Below are positions 6,838-14,852 of a stretch of DNA of 15,940 nucleotides, in pieces; positions within the stretch are counted from its first letter, which is position 1; every line of letters starts with the position of its first letter. Both the position numbers and the translations under genes were made by a program. The notes beneath the pieces were generated by a model. It saw nothing but the letters and a program-made list of their open reading frames with translations. It was not told the origin of the DNA and searched no databases. Source of the stretch: Acetobacteraceae bacterium UBA6159 (GTDB lineage: Bacteria; Pseudomonadota; Alphaproteobacteria; Acetobacterales; Acetobacteraceae); contig DIUL01000230.1 in NCBI GenBank assembly GCA_002422345.1, positions 13,368 through 29,307 on the forward strand. The letters are read 5' to 3'.

Positions 6838-9044
6838 TGGAAAAGCCCATGGGACGTGACGTCAACCAGCAACTCGCCCGCGAATTCGGCCTGACGGCGG
6901 ACGAATACGCCAAGGTGCTTGAGATCATGGGCCGCACCCCCACGCTGACCGAACTCGGCATCTTCAGCGTGATGTGGTCGGAGCATTGCTCCTACAAATC
7001 CTCCCGCGTCTGGCTGCGGCAACTGCCGACCAAGGCGCCCTGGGTCATCCATGGGCCGGGTGAGAACGCCGGCGTCGTCGATATCGGCGACGGTCTGGCG
7101 GCCATCTTCAAGATGGAAAGCCACAACCACCCGAGCTTCATCGAACCCTACCAGGGCGCGGCGACCGGCGTGGGCGGCATCCTGCGCGATGTCTTCACCA
7201 TGGGCGCGCGCCCGATCGCCAACCTGAACGCGCTTCGCTTCGGCTCCCCCGACCATCCCCGCACGCGGCGGATCGTCGATGGGGTGGTGCGCGGCATCGG
7301 CGGCTACGGCAACTGCGTCGGCGTGCCGACCGTGGGCGGAGAGGTGAACTTCCACCCCGCCTACAACGGCAACCCGCTGGTCAACGCCATGACCGTCGGC
7401 ATCGCCCGCCAGGACCGCATCTTCCTCTCGGCCGCGGCCGGCGTGGGCAACCCCGTCGTCTATGTCGGATCGAAGACCGGGCGTGACGGCATCCACGGCG
7501 CCACCATGGCCTCCGCCGAGTTCGGCGCCGATTCCGAGGAAAAGCGCCCCACCGTCCAGGTCGGCGACCCCTTCACGGAAAAGCTGCTGATCGAGGCCTG
7601 CCTCGAACTGATGGAAACCGACGCGATCGTCGCCATCCAGGACATGGGCGCGGCCGGCCTGACATCATCATCCGTCGAAATGGCCGGCAAGGGCGGGGTC
7701 GGCATCGTGCTCGACCTCGACCAGGTGCCGGCGCGCGAAACCGGCATGACGGCCTATGAGTTCATGCTGTCGGAAAGCCAGGAGCGCATGCTCATGGTCC
7801 TCCGCCCCGAGCGGGAGGGCATGGCGCGCGCGATCTTCGAGAAATGGGACCTCGACTTCGCGGTGATCGGCCACCTGACCGATACCGGCCGGATCACCAT
7901 CCGCCACCAGGGCCGCGTGGAAGCCGATATTCCGCTCGCACCCTTGGCCGATGAGGCACCGCTCTACACCCGCCCCACCGTCGAATCCCCCAAGGGCGAG
8001 AAGATCAACCCCGCCCGGATCGAGGATCGCGTCGGCCTGACCGCCGCGCTGAAGACACTGGTGGCCTGCCCGGACCTCTGCTCCCGCGCCTGGATCTGGG
8101 ACCAGTACGACTCGACAGTTGGCGGCCAGACCACCAAGCGGCCCGGCGCGGCCGATGCGGCCATCGTCAAGCTCGATGGCCTGAAGCGTGGCATCGCCAT
8201 GACCACGGACTGCACGCCCCGGTACTGTGCGGCGGACGCGGAGGAAGGCGGCAAGCAGGCCGTCGCCGAAGCCTGGCGCAACCTGACCGCCGTCGGCGCC
8301 CGTCCGCTGGCCATCACCGACAACATGAACTTCGGCAACCCGGAAAAGCCCGAGATCATGGGCCAGTTCGCCGCCGCGATCCGCGGCATGGCGGCGGCGT
8401 GTGAGGCGCTGGACTTCCCCGTCGTGTCGGGCAACGTCAGCCTGTACAACGAAACCGAGGGCAAGGGCATCCTGCCGACCCCGGCGATCGGCGGCCTCGG
8501 CGTGCTGGACGACGTGTCCAAGGCGGTGGGCCTGGCCCTTCCCCCCTGGCTCGACATCGTCCTCATCGGTGTCACCACCGGTTGGCTCGGCCAGTCGCTG
8601 TGGCTGCGGGAAATCGGCGGGCGGGAGGACGGCGCGCCGCCACCCGTGAACCTGCAGGCCGAACGCGCCAATGGCGATTTCGTGCGGGCGCAGATCCTGG
8701 CCGGCCATGTCCGCGCCTGCCACGACGTCTCCGATGGCGGCATCCTGGTGGCGCTGGCGGAAATGGCGATGGCGAGCGGCGTCGGCGCCCGGGTCTCGAC
8801 CCATCCGCGCGACATCCCCGGCCATGCCTTCTGGTTCGGAGAGGACCAGGGCCGCTATCTGGTCGCCTGCCCCGATTCTCCCGCGCTGATCCGCGCCGCG
8901 GACGCCGCCGGGATTCCGGCGCTGCGAATAGCCGTGTCCGGCGGTCAGGATTTGACACTTCCGGATGGCGGTACAATATCGATCGCGGCGCTGCGTGAAG
9001 CCCATGCGCGCTTCTTCCCGGCCTGGATGGCAGGCCCGGGTTGA
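6834..9044 (+). CDS. purL: Phosphoribosylformylglycinamidine synthase, PurL subunit
   Basis: Synthetase subunit of FGAM synthase: it uses ATP and PurQ-derived ammonia to convert FGAR to FGAM. At 736 residues it is the small PurL type that works with PurS and PurQ. MWSEHCSYKSS (48-58) carries the catalytic His51, and KMESHNHPSFIEPYQGAATG (93-112) is the nucleotide/metal-binding signature. The duplicated C-terminal half has the matching CHDVSDGG and PVVSGNVSLYNET segments. The start is uncertain. ATG at 6834 overlaps the purQ stop, ATG at 6837 follows directly, and ATG at 6849 (MGRDVNQQ) has a purine-rich GGAAAAG at 6839-6845 and would also be compatible with homologues. No frameshift is seen. 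The bolA gene follows after 34 bp. Confidence 0.98.
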   Translation: MMEKPMGRDVNQQLAREFGLTADEYAKVLEIMGRTPTLTELGIFSVMWSEHCSYKSSRVWLRQLPTKAPWVIHGPGENAGVVDIGDGLAAIFKMESHNHPSFIEPYQGAATGVGGILRDVFTMGARPIANLNALRFGSPDHPRTRRIVDGVVRGIGGYGNCVGVPTVGGEVNFHPAYNGNPLVNAMTVGIARQDRIFLSAAAGVGNPVVYVGSKTGRDGIHGATMASAEFGADSEEKRPTVQVGDPFTEKLLIEACLELMETDAIVAIQDMGAAGLTSSSVEMAGKGGVGIVLDLDQVPARETGMTAYEFMLSESQERMLMVLRPEREGMARAIFEKWDLDFAVIGHLTDTGRITIRHQGRVEADIPLAPLADEAPLYTRPTVESPKGEKINPARIEDRVGLTAALKTLVACPDLCSRAWIWDQYDSTVGGQTTKRPGAADAAIVKLDGLKRGIAMTTDCTPRYCAADAEEGGKQAVAEAWRNLTAVGARPLAITDNMNFGNPEKPEIMGQFAAAIRGMAAACEALDFPVVSGNVSLYNETEGKGILPTPAIGGLGVLDDVSKAVGLALPPWLDIVLIGVTTGWLGQSLWLREIGGREDGAPPPVNLQAERANGDFVRAQILAGHVRACHDVSDGGILVALAEMAMASGVGARVSTHPRDIPGHAFWFGEDQGRYLVACPDSPALIRAADAAGIPALRIAVSGGQDLTLPDGGTISIAALREAHARFFPAWMAGPG

Positions 9045-9078
9045 TCCTGATCGTTTAACCCTACCGGAGACCGACCGC

Positions 9079-9312
9079 ATGCCGATGGCGGCCAATGAGA
9101 TCGAAGCGCTGATCAAGGCGGCGTTGCCCGATGCGCGCGTGACGGTCGAGGACCTGGCCGGGGATGGCGACCACTATGCCGCCACGGTCGTGTCCGAGCA
9201 GTTCCGCGGCCTGTCTCGGGTTCGCCAGCACCAGGTCGTCTACGCCGCCCTGCGCGGCCGCATGGGGGGCGAACTGCACGCGCTCGCCCTGCAAACCTCC
9301 ACGCCAGACTGA
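9079..9312 (+). CDS. BolA family protein (Fe-S partner of monothiol glutaredoxin)
   Basis: A 77-residue BolA-like protein. Members bind a [2Fe-2S] cluster together with CGFS monothiol glutaredoxins and act in iron-sulfur delivery or iron sensing. The ATG at 9079 has GGAGA at 9066-9070, 8 nt upstream; the ATG at 9085 is too far from it. A longer in-frame ATG at 8965 lies within purL and adds unrelated sequence. Family features are the loop GDHYAATVVSEQF, the helix containing RQHQVVYAALRGRMGGELH, and the C-terminal HALALQT. His263-type numbering does not apply, but the His in RQHQVV and the His in GDHY are candidate ligands. It is immediately upstream of grxD (20 bp gap), its expected partner. 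It is closer to the short IbaG/YrbA-like type than to long BolA. Confidence 0.93.
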   Translation: MPMAANEIEALIKAALPDARVTVEDLAGDGDHYAATVVSEQFRGLSRVRQHQVVYAALRGRMGGELHALALQTSTPD

Positions 9313-9332
9313 CATTCCTGAGGAGTCCCACC

Positions 9333-9671
9333 ATGGCCAATTCGATCAACGACCGTATCCAGGGCGAAATCGGGCAGAACCCCGTGATGCTCTACATGAA
9401 GGGGACGCCGCTGTTCCCGCAATGCGGCTTCTCCGCCCGCGTGGTGCAGATCCTGACCCACATGGGCGTGCCCTTCGAGTCCGCGAACGTGCTGGAAGAC
9501 GGCGAACTGCGTGAGGGGATCAAGGAATTCTCTCAGTGGCCGACGATCCCGCAGCTTTACGTCAAGGGCGAGTTCGTGGGCGGCTGCGACATCGTGACCG
9601 AGATGTTCCAGAACGGCGAGCTCGAGACGATGCTGGCCGAAAAGGGCGTGGGCGCGAAGACCGGCGCTTGA
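9333..9671 (+). CDS. grxD: Monothiol glutaredoxin, Grx4 family
   Basis: A 112-residue CGFS-type glutaredoxin, a carrier of [2Fe-2S] clusters that bind as a bridged dimer or a heterodimer with BolA. The active-site CGFS is at 31-34, preceded by the conserved YMKGTPLFPQ (21-30) whose Lys23 contacts glutathione. The cis-Pro segment WPTIPQLYVKGEFVGGCDI (69-87) is also intact. The ATG at 9333 has a good Shine-Dalgarno, TGAGGAG at 9319-9325, 7 nt away. It is the last gene of the plus-strand purine/Fe-S string; beyond it lies a repeat-rich convergent gap. Linkage of purL, bolA and grxD recurs in Alphaproteobacteria, as I recall from known genomes. Confidence 0.98.
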   Translation: MANSINDRIQGEIGQNPVMLYMKGTPLFPQCGFSARVVQILTHMGVPFESANVLEDGELREGIKEFSQWPTIPQLYVKGEFVGGCDIVTEMFQNGELETMLAEKGVGAKTGA

Positions 9672-9726
9672 TTGGGAGGGGGGATTGACCTGGTGGGCGC
9701 GTGACCCGGACGGCAAGCCCCCCAAT

Positions 9727-9758
9727 CGTCATGGGCGGGCTTGACCCGCCCATCGCCA
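9727..9758 (+). repeat. REP-like hairpin, copy 1
   Basis: ATGGGCGGG (9731-9739) and CCCGCCCAT (9745-9753) form a 9-bp stem with a CTTGA loop, flanked by CGTC on the left and CGCCA on the right. It is an inverted copy of the element at 9821-9852, with 30 of 32 bases identical. Confidence 0.85.
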
Positions 9759-9792
9759 CAGGCGCGATAGAACGGGGTAGGTAAGGCAGCCG

Positions 9793-9807
9793 ATCCAACC
9801 GTTGGAT
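9793..9807. repeat. Small palindrome between REP copies 1 and 2
   Basis: ATCCAAC (9793-9799) and GTTGGAT (9801-9807) are perfect inverted arms around a single C. It lies midway between the inverted hairpins 1 and 2. Too tight to form a normal RNA loop at full pairing, so a DNA-level role or chance is possible. Confidence 0.5.
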
Positions 9808-9820
9808 AGGACGGATTCCT

Positions 9821-9852
9821 TGGCGATGGACGGGTCAAGCCCGTCCATGACG
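9821..9852 (-). repeat. REP-like hairpin, copy 2 (inverted)
   Basis: ATGGACGGG (9826-9834) and CCCGTCCAT (9840-9848) form a 9-bp stem with a TCAAG loop. Read on the minus strand it matches copy 1 except at two positions, which together change one G-C pair to A-T and keep the stem intact. Confidence 0.85.
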
Positions 9853-9924
9853 TGTGGCACCGACAGGGGCATTCCCCGTGCCCTGCGCTCCTCCCCGCCG
9901 TCATTCCCGGCCACCTCACCGTCA

Positions 9925-9945
9925 TCCCCGGCCTTGTGCCGGGGA
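9925..9945 (+). repeat. REP-like hairpin, copy 3
   Basis: TCCCCGGC (9925-9932) and GCCGGGGA (9938-9945) form an 8-bp stem around a CTTGT loop, preceded by CCGTCA as in copy 4 read on the other strand. The foot CGTC and the CTT-type loop are shared with copies 1 and 2, suggesting one repeat family. Confidence 0.8.
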
Positions 9946-9972
9946 CCAACCCCAGCACCCTGCCGCGAGTGG

Positions 9973-9991
9973 TCCCGGGACAAGCCCGGGA
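9973..9991 (-). repeat. REP-like hairpin, copy 4 (inverted)
   Basis: TCCCGGG (9973-9979) and CCCGGGA (9985-9991) form a 7-bp stem around ACAAG. On the minus strand it reads CCGTCA, stem, CTTGT loop, stem, CCA, like copy 3 but one base pair shorter. Copies 3 and 4 thus form a second inverted pair. Confidence 0.8.
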
Positions 9992-10082
9992 TGACGGGGT
10001 GAGAAGACGGGGACCAACCCACCAACCCCCGCGCGCACTATCCTACGATGAGGCGCTGAGCGGCCGTAGCCCCAACGTCCCC

Positions 10083-10104
10083 CCGGACAGCCTAAGCTGT
10101 CCGG
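10083..10104 (-). terminator. Hairpin spanning the ppdK stop codon (possible terminator or mRNA 3' stabiliser)
   Basis: CCGGACAGC (10083-10091) pairs with GCTGTCCGG (10096-10104), a perfect 9-bp stem with a CTAA loop. The ppdK stop codon (TAG on the minus strand, 10094-10092) lies in the loop. No run of T follows on the minus strand, so a classic Rho-independent terminator is not supported. A role in mRNA end protection is an inference. Confidence 0.45.
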
Positions 10105-12761
10105 TCAGCCTCCACCCCCAAAGCCGCCTGCGCCGCCGCAAGGCGCGCCACCGGCACCCGGTACGGGCTGCACGACACGTAATCCAGCCCCACCTTCTCA
10201 CAGAACGAGATGGACGCCGGATCGCCCCCGTGCTCCCCGCAAATCCCCAGCTTCAGGTTCTTCTTCGTCGCGCGGCCCTTCTCGACCGCGATGCGGACCA
10301 TCTCGCCCACGCCTTCGACGTCGATCGACACGAACGGGTCCTTCGGCAGGATGCCCGCCTCCACATAGGCCGGCAGGAACTTCCCGGCATCGTCGCGCGA
10401 CAGCCCCAGCACGGTCTGGGTCAGATCGTTCGTGCCGAAGCTGAAGAAATCCGCGACCTCGGCGATCTTGTCGGCGGTCAGCGCGGCGCGGGGCAACTCG
10501 ATCATCGTCCCCACGCTGTATTCGATCGTGCGGCCGGCGGCGGCGAAGACCTCGGCGGCCACCTTCTCGACCTGCGCGCGCGTGATCTCCAGTTCCTTCC
10601 GCATGCCAACCAGAGGGATCATGATCTCCGGATGCGGCGCGGCGCCGGCATCGTTCGCGACTTCAAGCGCGGCCTCGAAGATCGCCCGAGCCTGCATCTC
10701 GTAGATTTCCGGGAAGGTCACGCCCAGCCGGCAGCCGCGATGGCCGAGCATGGGGTTGGCCTCGGCCAGTTCGGCAACGCGGCGGCGCATCGACTCGATG
10801 TCGGTGTCCAGCGCGAGCGCCACCTCGGCCATCTCGCTTTCCGCGTGCGGCAGGAATTCATGCAGCGGCGGATCGAGCAACCGGATCGTCACCGGCAGTC
10901 CGGCCATAATGGTGAACAGCTTGCGGAAATCCTCCCGCTGGAACGGCAGCAGCTTTTCCAGCGCGGTGCGGCGGCCTTCCTCGGAGTTCGCCATGATCAT
11001 CTGCCGCACGGCGCCGATGCGCTCGGGGTCGAAGAACATGTGCTCGGTCCGGCACAGGCCGATGCCCTCGGCGCCGAAGCGGCGGGCCGTCTGCGCGTCA
11101 AGCTCGGTTTCAGCGTTCGCCCGCACGCCCATGCGGCGGCATTTGTCGGCCCATTCCATCAGCGTGCCGAAATCACCCGACAGCGCCGGCTCGATCATCG
11201 GCACCGAGCCAATGAAGATCTCTCCCGTCGAGCCATCCAGCGTGATGATGTCCCCGGCACGGACTTCCTTGCCGCCGGCCGCCAGGATCTGCGCGTTGTA
11301 GTCGACGCTGATGCCGCTGGCGCCGCAGACGCAGGGCCGGCCCATGCCGCGCGCGACCACCGCGGCGTGGCTGGTCATGCCACCGCGCGTCGTCAGGATG
11401 CCCTTCGCGGCGTGCATCCCATGGATATCCTCCGGGCTCGTCTCCACCCGCACCAGAATAACCGCCTCCCCCTTCGCCGCTCGGCTTTCCGCCTCATCGG
11501 CCGAGAACACGACGGCGCCACACGCGGCACCCGGGCTGGCCGGCAAACCGCCGGCGAGCTTGTTCCGCTGCGCCTTGGGATCGAGCGTCGGATGCAGCAA
11601 CTGGTCCAGCGAGGACGGATTGACCCGGCGCACCGCTTCCGACTGGTCGATCAGCCCCTCGCGCGCCATGTCCACGGCGATCTTGAGCGCGGCGGCGGCG
11701 GTGCGTTTGCCATTGCGAGTCTGCAACATGTACAGCTTGTGCCGTTGCACCGTGAACTCGATGTCCTGCATGTCGGTGTAGTGTTTTTCGAGCTTCGCCC
11801 GCACCGCCATCAACTCGGCGTAGGCTTCCGGCATCGCGTGTTCCAGCGGGATTTCCCCGTCCTTGGCGCGCGCGGCGGCCATCGGCTGCGGCGTGCGGAT
11901 GCCGGCCACCACGTCCTCACCCTGCGCGTTCACGAGGTATTCGCCGTAGAAGACGTTTTCGCCGGTGGACGGGTCGCGGGTGAAGCAGACGCCCGTCGCG
12001 CAGTCGGTGCCCATGTTGCCGAACACCATGGCCTGCACGTTGACCGCGGTGCCCCACTGCGCCGGGATGTCATGCAGGCGGCGATAGGTGATCGCGCGGG
12101 GGTTCATCCAGGACCCGAATACCGCCCCTATCGCGCCCCAGAGTTGTTCTTCGGGGTCCTGCGGGAAGGGCTTGCCGGTCGCCTGATGCACCAGGTCCTT
12201 GTAGGCCTCGACCACGCGCTGCCAGTCCTCGGCCGACAATTCCGTGTCGTCGATCTTGCCGGTTTCGAGCTTGGTATGCTCGATGATTTCCTCGAACGCG
12301 TGATGCTCGCAGCCCAGCACGACCGAGCCGTACATCTGGATGAAGCGCCGATAGGAATCCCACGCGAACCGTTCGTCATGCGCTTCCGACCCGAGCGCCG
12401 AAACGGTCGCGTCGTTCAGACCGAGATTGAGGACCGTGTCCATCATGCCCGGCATCGACACGCGCGCGCCGGAGCGGACGGAGACGAGCAGCGGTTTCTC
12501 CCGCGCGCCGAATTTCAGCCCGACCGCGCGTTCGATGCGGCCAAGCGCTTCCTGCACCTGCGCCTTCAGTTCGGCCGGGTAGTTGCGGCCGTTATCATAA
12601 AAGGCCGTGCAGACCTCGGTCGTGATCGTGAAGCCCGGCGGCACGGGCAGACCGATCCCGGCCATCTCGGCCAGGTTCGCGCCCTTCCCGCCCAGGAGGT
12701 TCCGCATGTCCGCGCCGCCTTCGTTCAGGTCGGCGCCGAAGCTGTACACCCACTGTGTCAT
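10092..12761 (-). CDS. ppdK: Pyruvate, phosphate dikinase
   Basis: Interconverts pyruvate, ATP and phosphate with PEP, AMP and pyrophosphate, linking glycolysis and gluconeogenesis in the cytosol. The 889-residue length is normal. The order is an N-terminal ATP-grasp domain (about 1-350, starting with YSFGADLNEGGADMRNLLGG), a swivelling phosphohistidine domain, and a C-terminal PEP-binding barrel (about 530-875). TTRGGMTSHAAVVARGMGRP carries catalytic His465 and the upstream Thr463 that PPDK regulatory kinases modify in other species. The C-terminal CGEHGGDP carries catalytic Cys841. The ATG at 12761 has AGGA at 12770-12767, 5 nt away, placed just after the glyS stop; the gap is 10 bp. It is therefore probably co-transcribed from glyQ through glyS. 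A hairpin covers its stop codon. No PPDK regulatory protein gene is in the window. Confidence 0.98.
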   Translation of the reverse strand: MTQWVYSFGADLNEGGADMRNLLGGKGANLAEMAGIGLPVPPGFTITTEVCTAFYDNGRNYPAELKAQVQEALGRIERAVGLKFGAREKPLLVSVRSGARVSMPGMMDTVLNLGLNDATVSALGSEAHDERFAWDSYRRFIQMYGSVVLGCEHHAFEEIIEHTKLETGKIDDTELSAEDWQRVVEAYKDLVHQATGKPFPQDPEEQLWGAIGAVFGSWMNPRAITYRRLHDIPAQWGTAVNVQAMVFGNMGTDCATGVCFTRDPSTGENVFYGEYLVNAQGEDVVAGIRTPQPMAAARAKDGEIPLEHAMPEAYAELMAVRAKLEKHYTDMQDIEFTVQRHKLYMLQTRNGKRTAAAALKIAVDMAREGLIDQSEAVRRVNPSSLDQLLHPTLDPKAQRNKLAGGLPASPGAACGAVVFSADEAESRAAKGEAVILVRVETSPEDIHGMHAAKGILTTRGGMTSHAAVVARGMGRPCVCGASGISVDYNAQILAAGGKEVRAGDIITLDGSTGEIFIGSVPMIEPALSGDFGTLMEWADKCRRMGVRANAETELDAQTARRFGAEGIGLCRTEHMFFDPERIGAVRQMIMANSEEGRRTALEKLLPFQREDFRKLFTIMAGLPVTIRLLDPPLHEFLPHAESEMAEVALALDTDIESMRRRVAELAEANPMLGHRGCRLGVTFPEIYEMQARAIFEAALEVANDAGAAPHPEIMIPLVGMRKELEITRAQVEKVAAEVFAAAGRTIEYSVGTMIELPRAALTADKIAEVADFFSFGTNDLTQTVLGLSRDDAGKFLPAYVEAGILPKDPFVSIDVEGVGEMVRIAVEKGRATKKNLKLGICGEHGGDPASISFCEKVGLDYVSCSPYRVPVARLAAAQAALGVEADRTA

Positions 12762-12771
12762 GGTGATCCTG

Positions 12772-14850
12772 TCAGCTTTCGATACGAGAGAAATCAGCGA
12801 CGCGGTCCATCGCGGACCGGACGCGGTGCAGAAGAAACAGACGATTGCGGCGCAATTCAGGCTCCGTCGCGTTCACCGTAACCCGTTCAAAGAACGCATC
12901 AAGCGGCGCGCGCAGCCGCGACATGCGGCTCATGGCGGTGGCGTAGTCCTCCCGCGCCAGGAGGTCGGTTACATCATGCATCGAATCGAGCGCATGATTC
13001 AGATCAACTTCCTCGGCTTCCTGCAGCAGGGCCGGGTCGGGATCGGCCGCGTGCGGGCCGTCCTTCCGGTCCTCGATCCGCAGGATATTGGCGGCCCTGC
13101 GATAGGCCGTCAGCAGGTCGGCGCCGTCCTTGCTGGCCAGCAGGGCGGCCACCGCGTCGGCCTTGGCGAGCAGGCGGGCGATGTCGTCGTCGGCGCCGGC
13201 GGCGAAGACGGCCGAGAGCACGTCGTGGCGAGACCCCTCGGTCCGAAGCTGCACCAGCAGGCGGTCGGCGAGGAAGTTCATCACCTCCTGCGCCAGGCCG
13301 GGGTCCATCGCCGGCTTCCCGACCGCTTCGGCGTAAGGGATCTGGGCAGCCGCGAACAACGGCACAAGGCTGAACCGCAGGGTCCGCAGCTTGTTTTCCC
13401 GGATGATGCGGATGATCCCCAACGCCGCGCGCCGCAGCGCGTAGGGATCGCCCGAGCCGGTGGGCTTTGCCCCGATCGCGAAGAAGCCGACCAACTGGTC
13501 GATCTTGTCCGCCAGCGCGACGGCGATGGAGACAGGCGCGGTCGGGATCGCGTCCGATTGCCCGCGGGGGGCGTAGTGGTCGCGGATCGCGTCGGCAACC
13601 AGCGGGTCTTCATTGTCATGCAGCGCGTAGTAGCGGCCCATGACGCCCTGCAACTCGGGGAATTCACCGACCATGCCGCTCAGCAGGTCGGCCTTGGCCA
13701 GTTCGGCGGCGCGTGCCGCCAAGGCGGGGCCGGCGCCGACCAGCGGGGCGATGATCTCGGCCAGCCGTCGCAGCCGCACGACCCGGTCGCCCTGGGAGCC
13801 CAGCTTGGCGTGGTAGGTGACGTGATCGAGGCGGGGGACGCGTGATTCAAGGCGGGCCTTGCGGTCGAGATCCCAGAAATGGCGGGCATCGGCGAAACGG
13901 GCGCGCAGGACGCGTTCGTTGCCGGCGATGATCGTGGCGCCGCCGTCCTCGGCTGCGACATTGGCGACGAAGGCGAAATACGGCGCGGCGGCGTTGTCCG
14001 CGGTGCGGAGCGCGAAGTAGCGCTGGTTGACCCGCATGGAGACCTGCATGACCTCCGCCGGCAAATCCATGTGCTCATCGGCGATGCGGCCCAGCAGCGG
14101 CACGGGGCGTTCCACGAGGCCGGCGACCTCATCGACCAGGCCGGGATCGTCGACGATCGTCAGGCCTTTCTCGGTGGCCAGAAGCGTGATGCCGGCGCGG
14201 ATCGCTTGCTTGCGGGCCTCGGCATCCACCAGGACATGGCGTTCCGCGAGTTGCGCCGCCCAGTCGTCAACGCCGGTGACGGTGAAGGCGCCGGGGGCGT
14301 GGAAGCGATGGCCCTCGGTCAGGTTGGAGCTGGACAGGCCATGGCCGTCATCGGCGCCGTCACGCAGGTCGAAGGGCACAACCGCGCCGTCGAGCAGGCA
14401 GGTGATCCGGCGCAGCGGGCGGACCCAGGTGAAGTTGCTGCTGCCGCCCCAGCGCATCGACTTGGGCCAGGGGAAGCGGCGGAGCAGGGCAGGGACGGCT
14501 TCCGCGATCAGGGTCGCGGCGGGGACGGCGGCGGCGGATTTCTCCAGCACCCAGTAGTCGCCTTCCTGGCGCAACTGCTCGCGGGAGGCGTTGTGCTTGC
14601 GGAGGAAGCCGGTCAGCGCCTGCTCCGGGGCACTGGCGCGCGGGCCACGCTCGATCGTGCTGGCGGCGGCGACGCCGGCGGAGACATCGGCGGCGAGCGC
14701 GATCCGGCGGGGACCATGGAAGGTGCGGACATTCTTCGGCGACAGGGGGGCCAAAGCCTCCCCGATCAGGCGGGACAGGTCTTCGGCGGCGCGGGCCTGC
14801 ATGCGCGCCGGGATCTCTTCCGAGAACAGTTCGAGGAAGAAGGCGGGCAT
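12772..14850 (-). CDS. glyS: Glycyl-tRNA synthetase, beta subunit
   Basis: Beta subunit of the bacterial alpha2-beta2 glycyl-tRNA synthetase; it binds tRNA-Gly and is needed with GlyQ for charging. The protein is 692 residues, the normal length. The N-terminal FLELFSEEIPARMQARAAEDL is the family signature, and GPRRIAL (about 47-53) and WPKSMRWG (about 132-139) are also typical. The C-terminal part ending FFERVTVNATEPELRRNRLF is the anticodon-binding DALR-like region. I prefer the ATG at 14850 because AAGGA at 14861-14857 is 6 nt away and homologues begin MPxLLLELFSEEIP; the ATG at 14853 is only 3 nt from that site. The vapC stop and both ATGs form TGATGATG, so translation is probably coupled to vapC. 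Unusually, glyQ is separated from it by a toxin-antitoxin pair. Confidence 0.98.
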   Translation of the reverse strand: MPAFFLELFSEEIPARMQARAAEDLSRLIGEALAPLSPKNVRTFHGPRRIALAADVSAGVAAASTIERGPRASAPEQALTGFLRKHNASREQLRQEGDYWVLEKSAAAVPAATLIAEAVPALLRRFPWPKSMRWGGSSNFTWVRPLRRITCLLDGAVVPFDLRDGADDGHGLSSSNLTEGHRFHAPGAFTVTGVDDWAAQLAERHVLVDAEARKQAIRAGITLLATEKGLTIVDDPGLVDEVAGLVERPVPLLGRIADEHMDLPAEVMQVSMRVNQRYFALRTADNAAAPYFAFVANVAAEDGGATIIAGNERVLRARFADARHFWDLDRKARLESRVPRLDHVTYHAKLGSQGDRVVRLRRLAEIIAPLVGAGPALAARAAELAKADLLSGMVGEFPELQGVMGRYYALHDNEDPLVADAIRDHYAPRGQSDAIPTAPVSIAVALADKIDQLVGFFAIGAKPTGSGDPYALRRAALGIIRIIRENKLRTLRFSLVPLFAAAQIPYAEAVGKPAMDPGLAQEVMNFLADRLLVQLRTEGSRHDVLSAVFAAGADDDIARLLAKADAVAALLASKDGADLLTAYRRAANILRIEDRKDGPHAADPDPALLQEAEEVDLNHALDSMHDVTDLLAREDYATAMSRMSRLRAPLDAFFERVTVNATEPELRRNRLFLLHRVRSAMDRVADFSRIES

Positions 14851-14852
14851 CA

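Larger units (their letters stand above)
9672..10091. other. Convergent intergenic region with REP-like hairpins, no credible gene
   Basis: This 420-bp stretch separates the 3' ends of grxD (plus) and ppdK (minus). Short open frames cross it, but they read through the palindromes, giving strings such as GLVPGTRPGMT and DGRVKPAHDD. Such peptides are a known by-product of dispersed palindromic repeats in alphaproteobacterial genomes. It holds four hairpins listed separately, a small palindrome at 9793-9807 and a 12-nt direct repeat GGGGACCAACCC at 9941-9952 and 10009-10020. A truncated half-copy at 9898-9912 matches 9919-9933 at 14 of 15 bases. No T-rich intrinsic terminator for either flanking operon was found. 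Confidence 0.85.

Noticed and set aside
9557..9958. A 133-codon minus-strand open frame in the grxD-ppdK gap
   Set aside because: It overlaps grxD and reads through the REP-like palindromes. Peptides such as GLVPGTRPGMT are a typical artefact of such repeats.
9727..9991. Possible CRISPR array
   Set aside because: The repeats are hairpins in alternating orientation with uneven spacing and sequence differences, not evenly spaced direct repeats, and no cas gene is near.
9852..12881. A 1009-codon plus-strand open frame opposite ppdK
   Set aside because: It is the mirror of a clear ppdK gene and is His/Arg-rich without any domain. GC-rich codon bias suppresses stop codons on the opposite strand.
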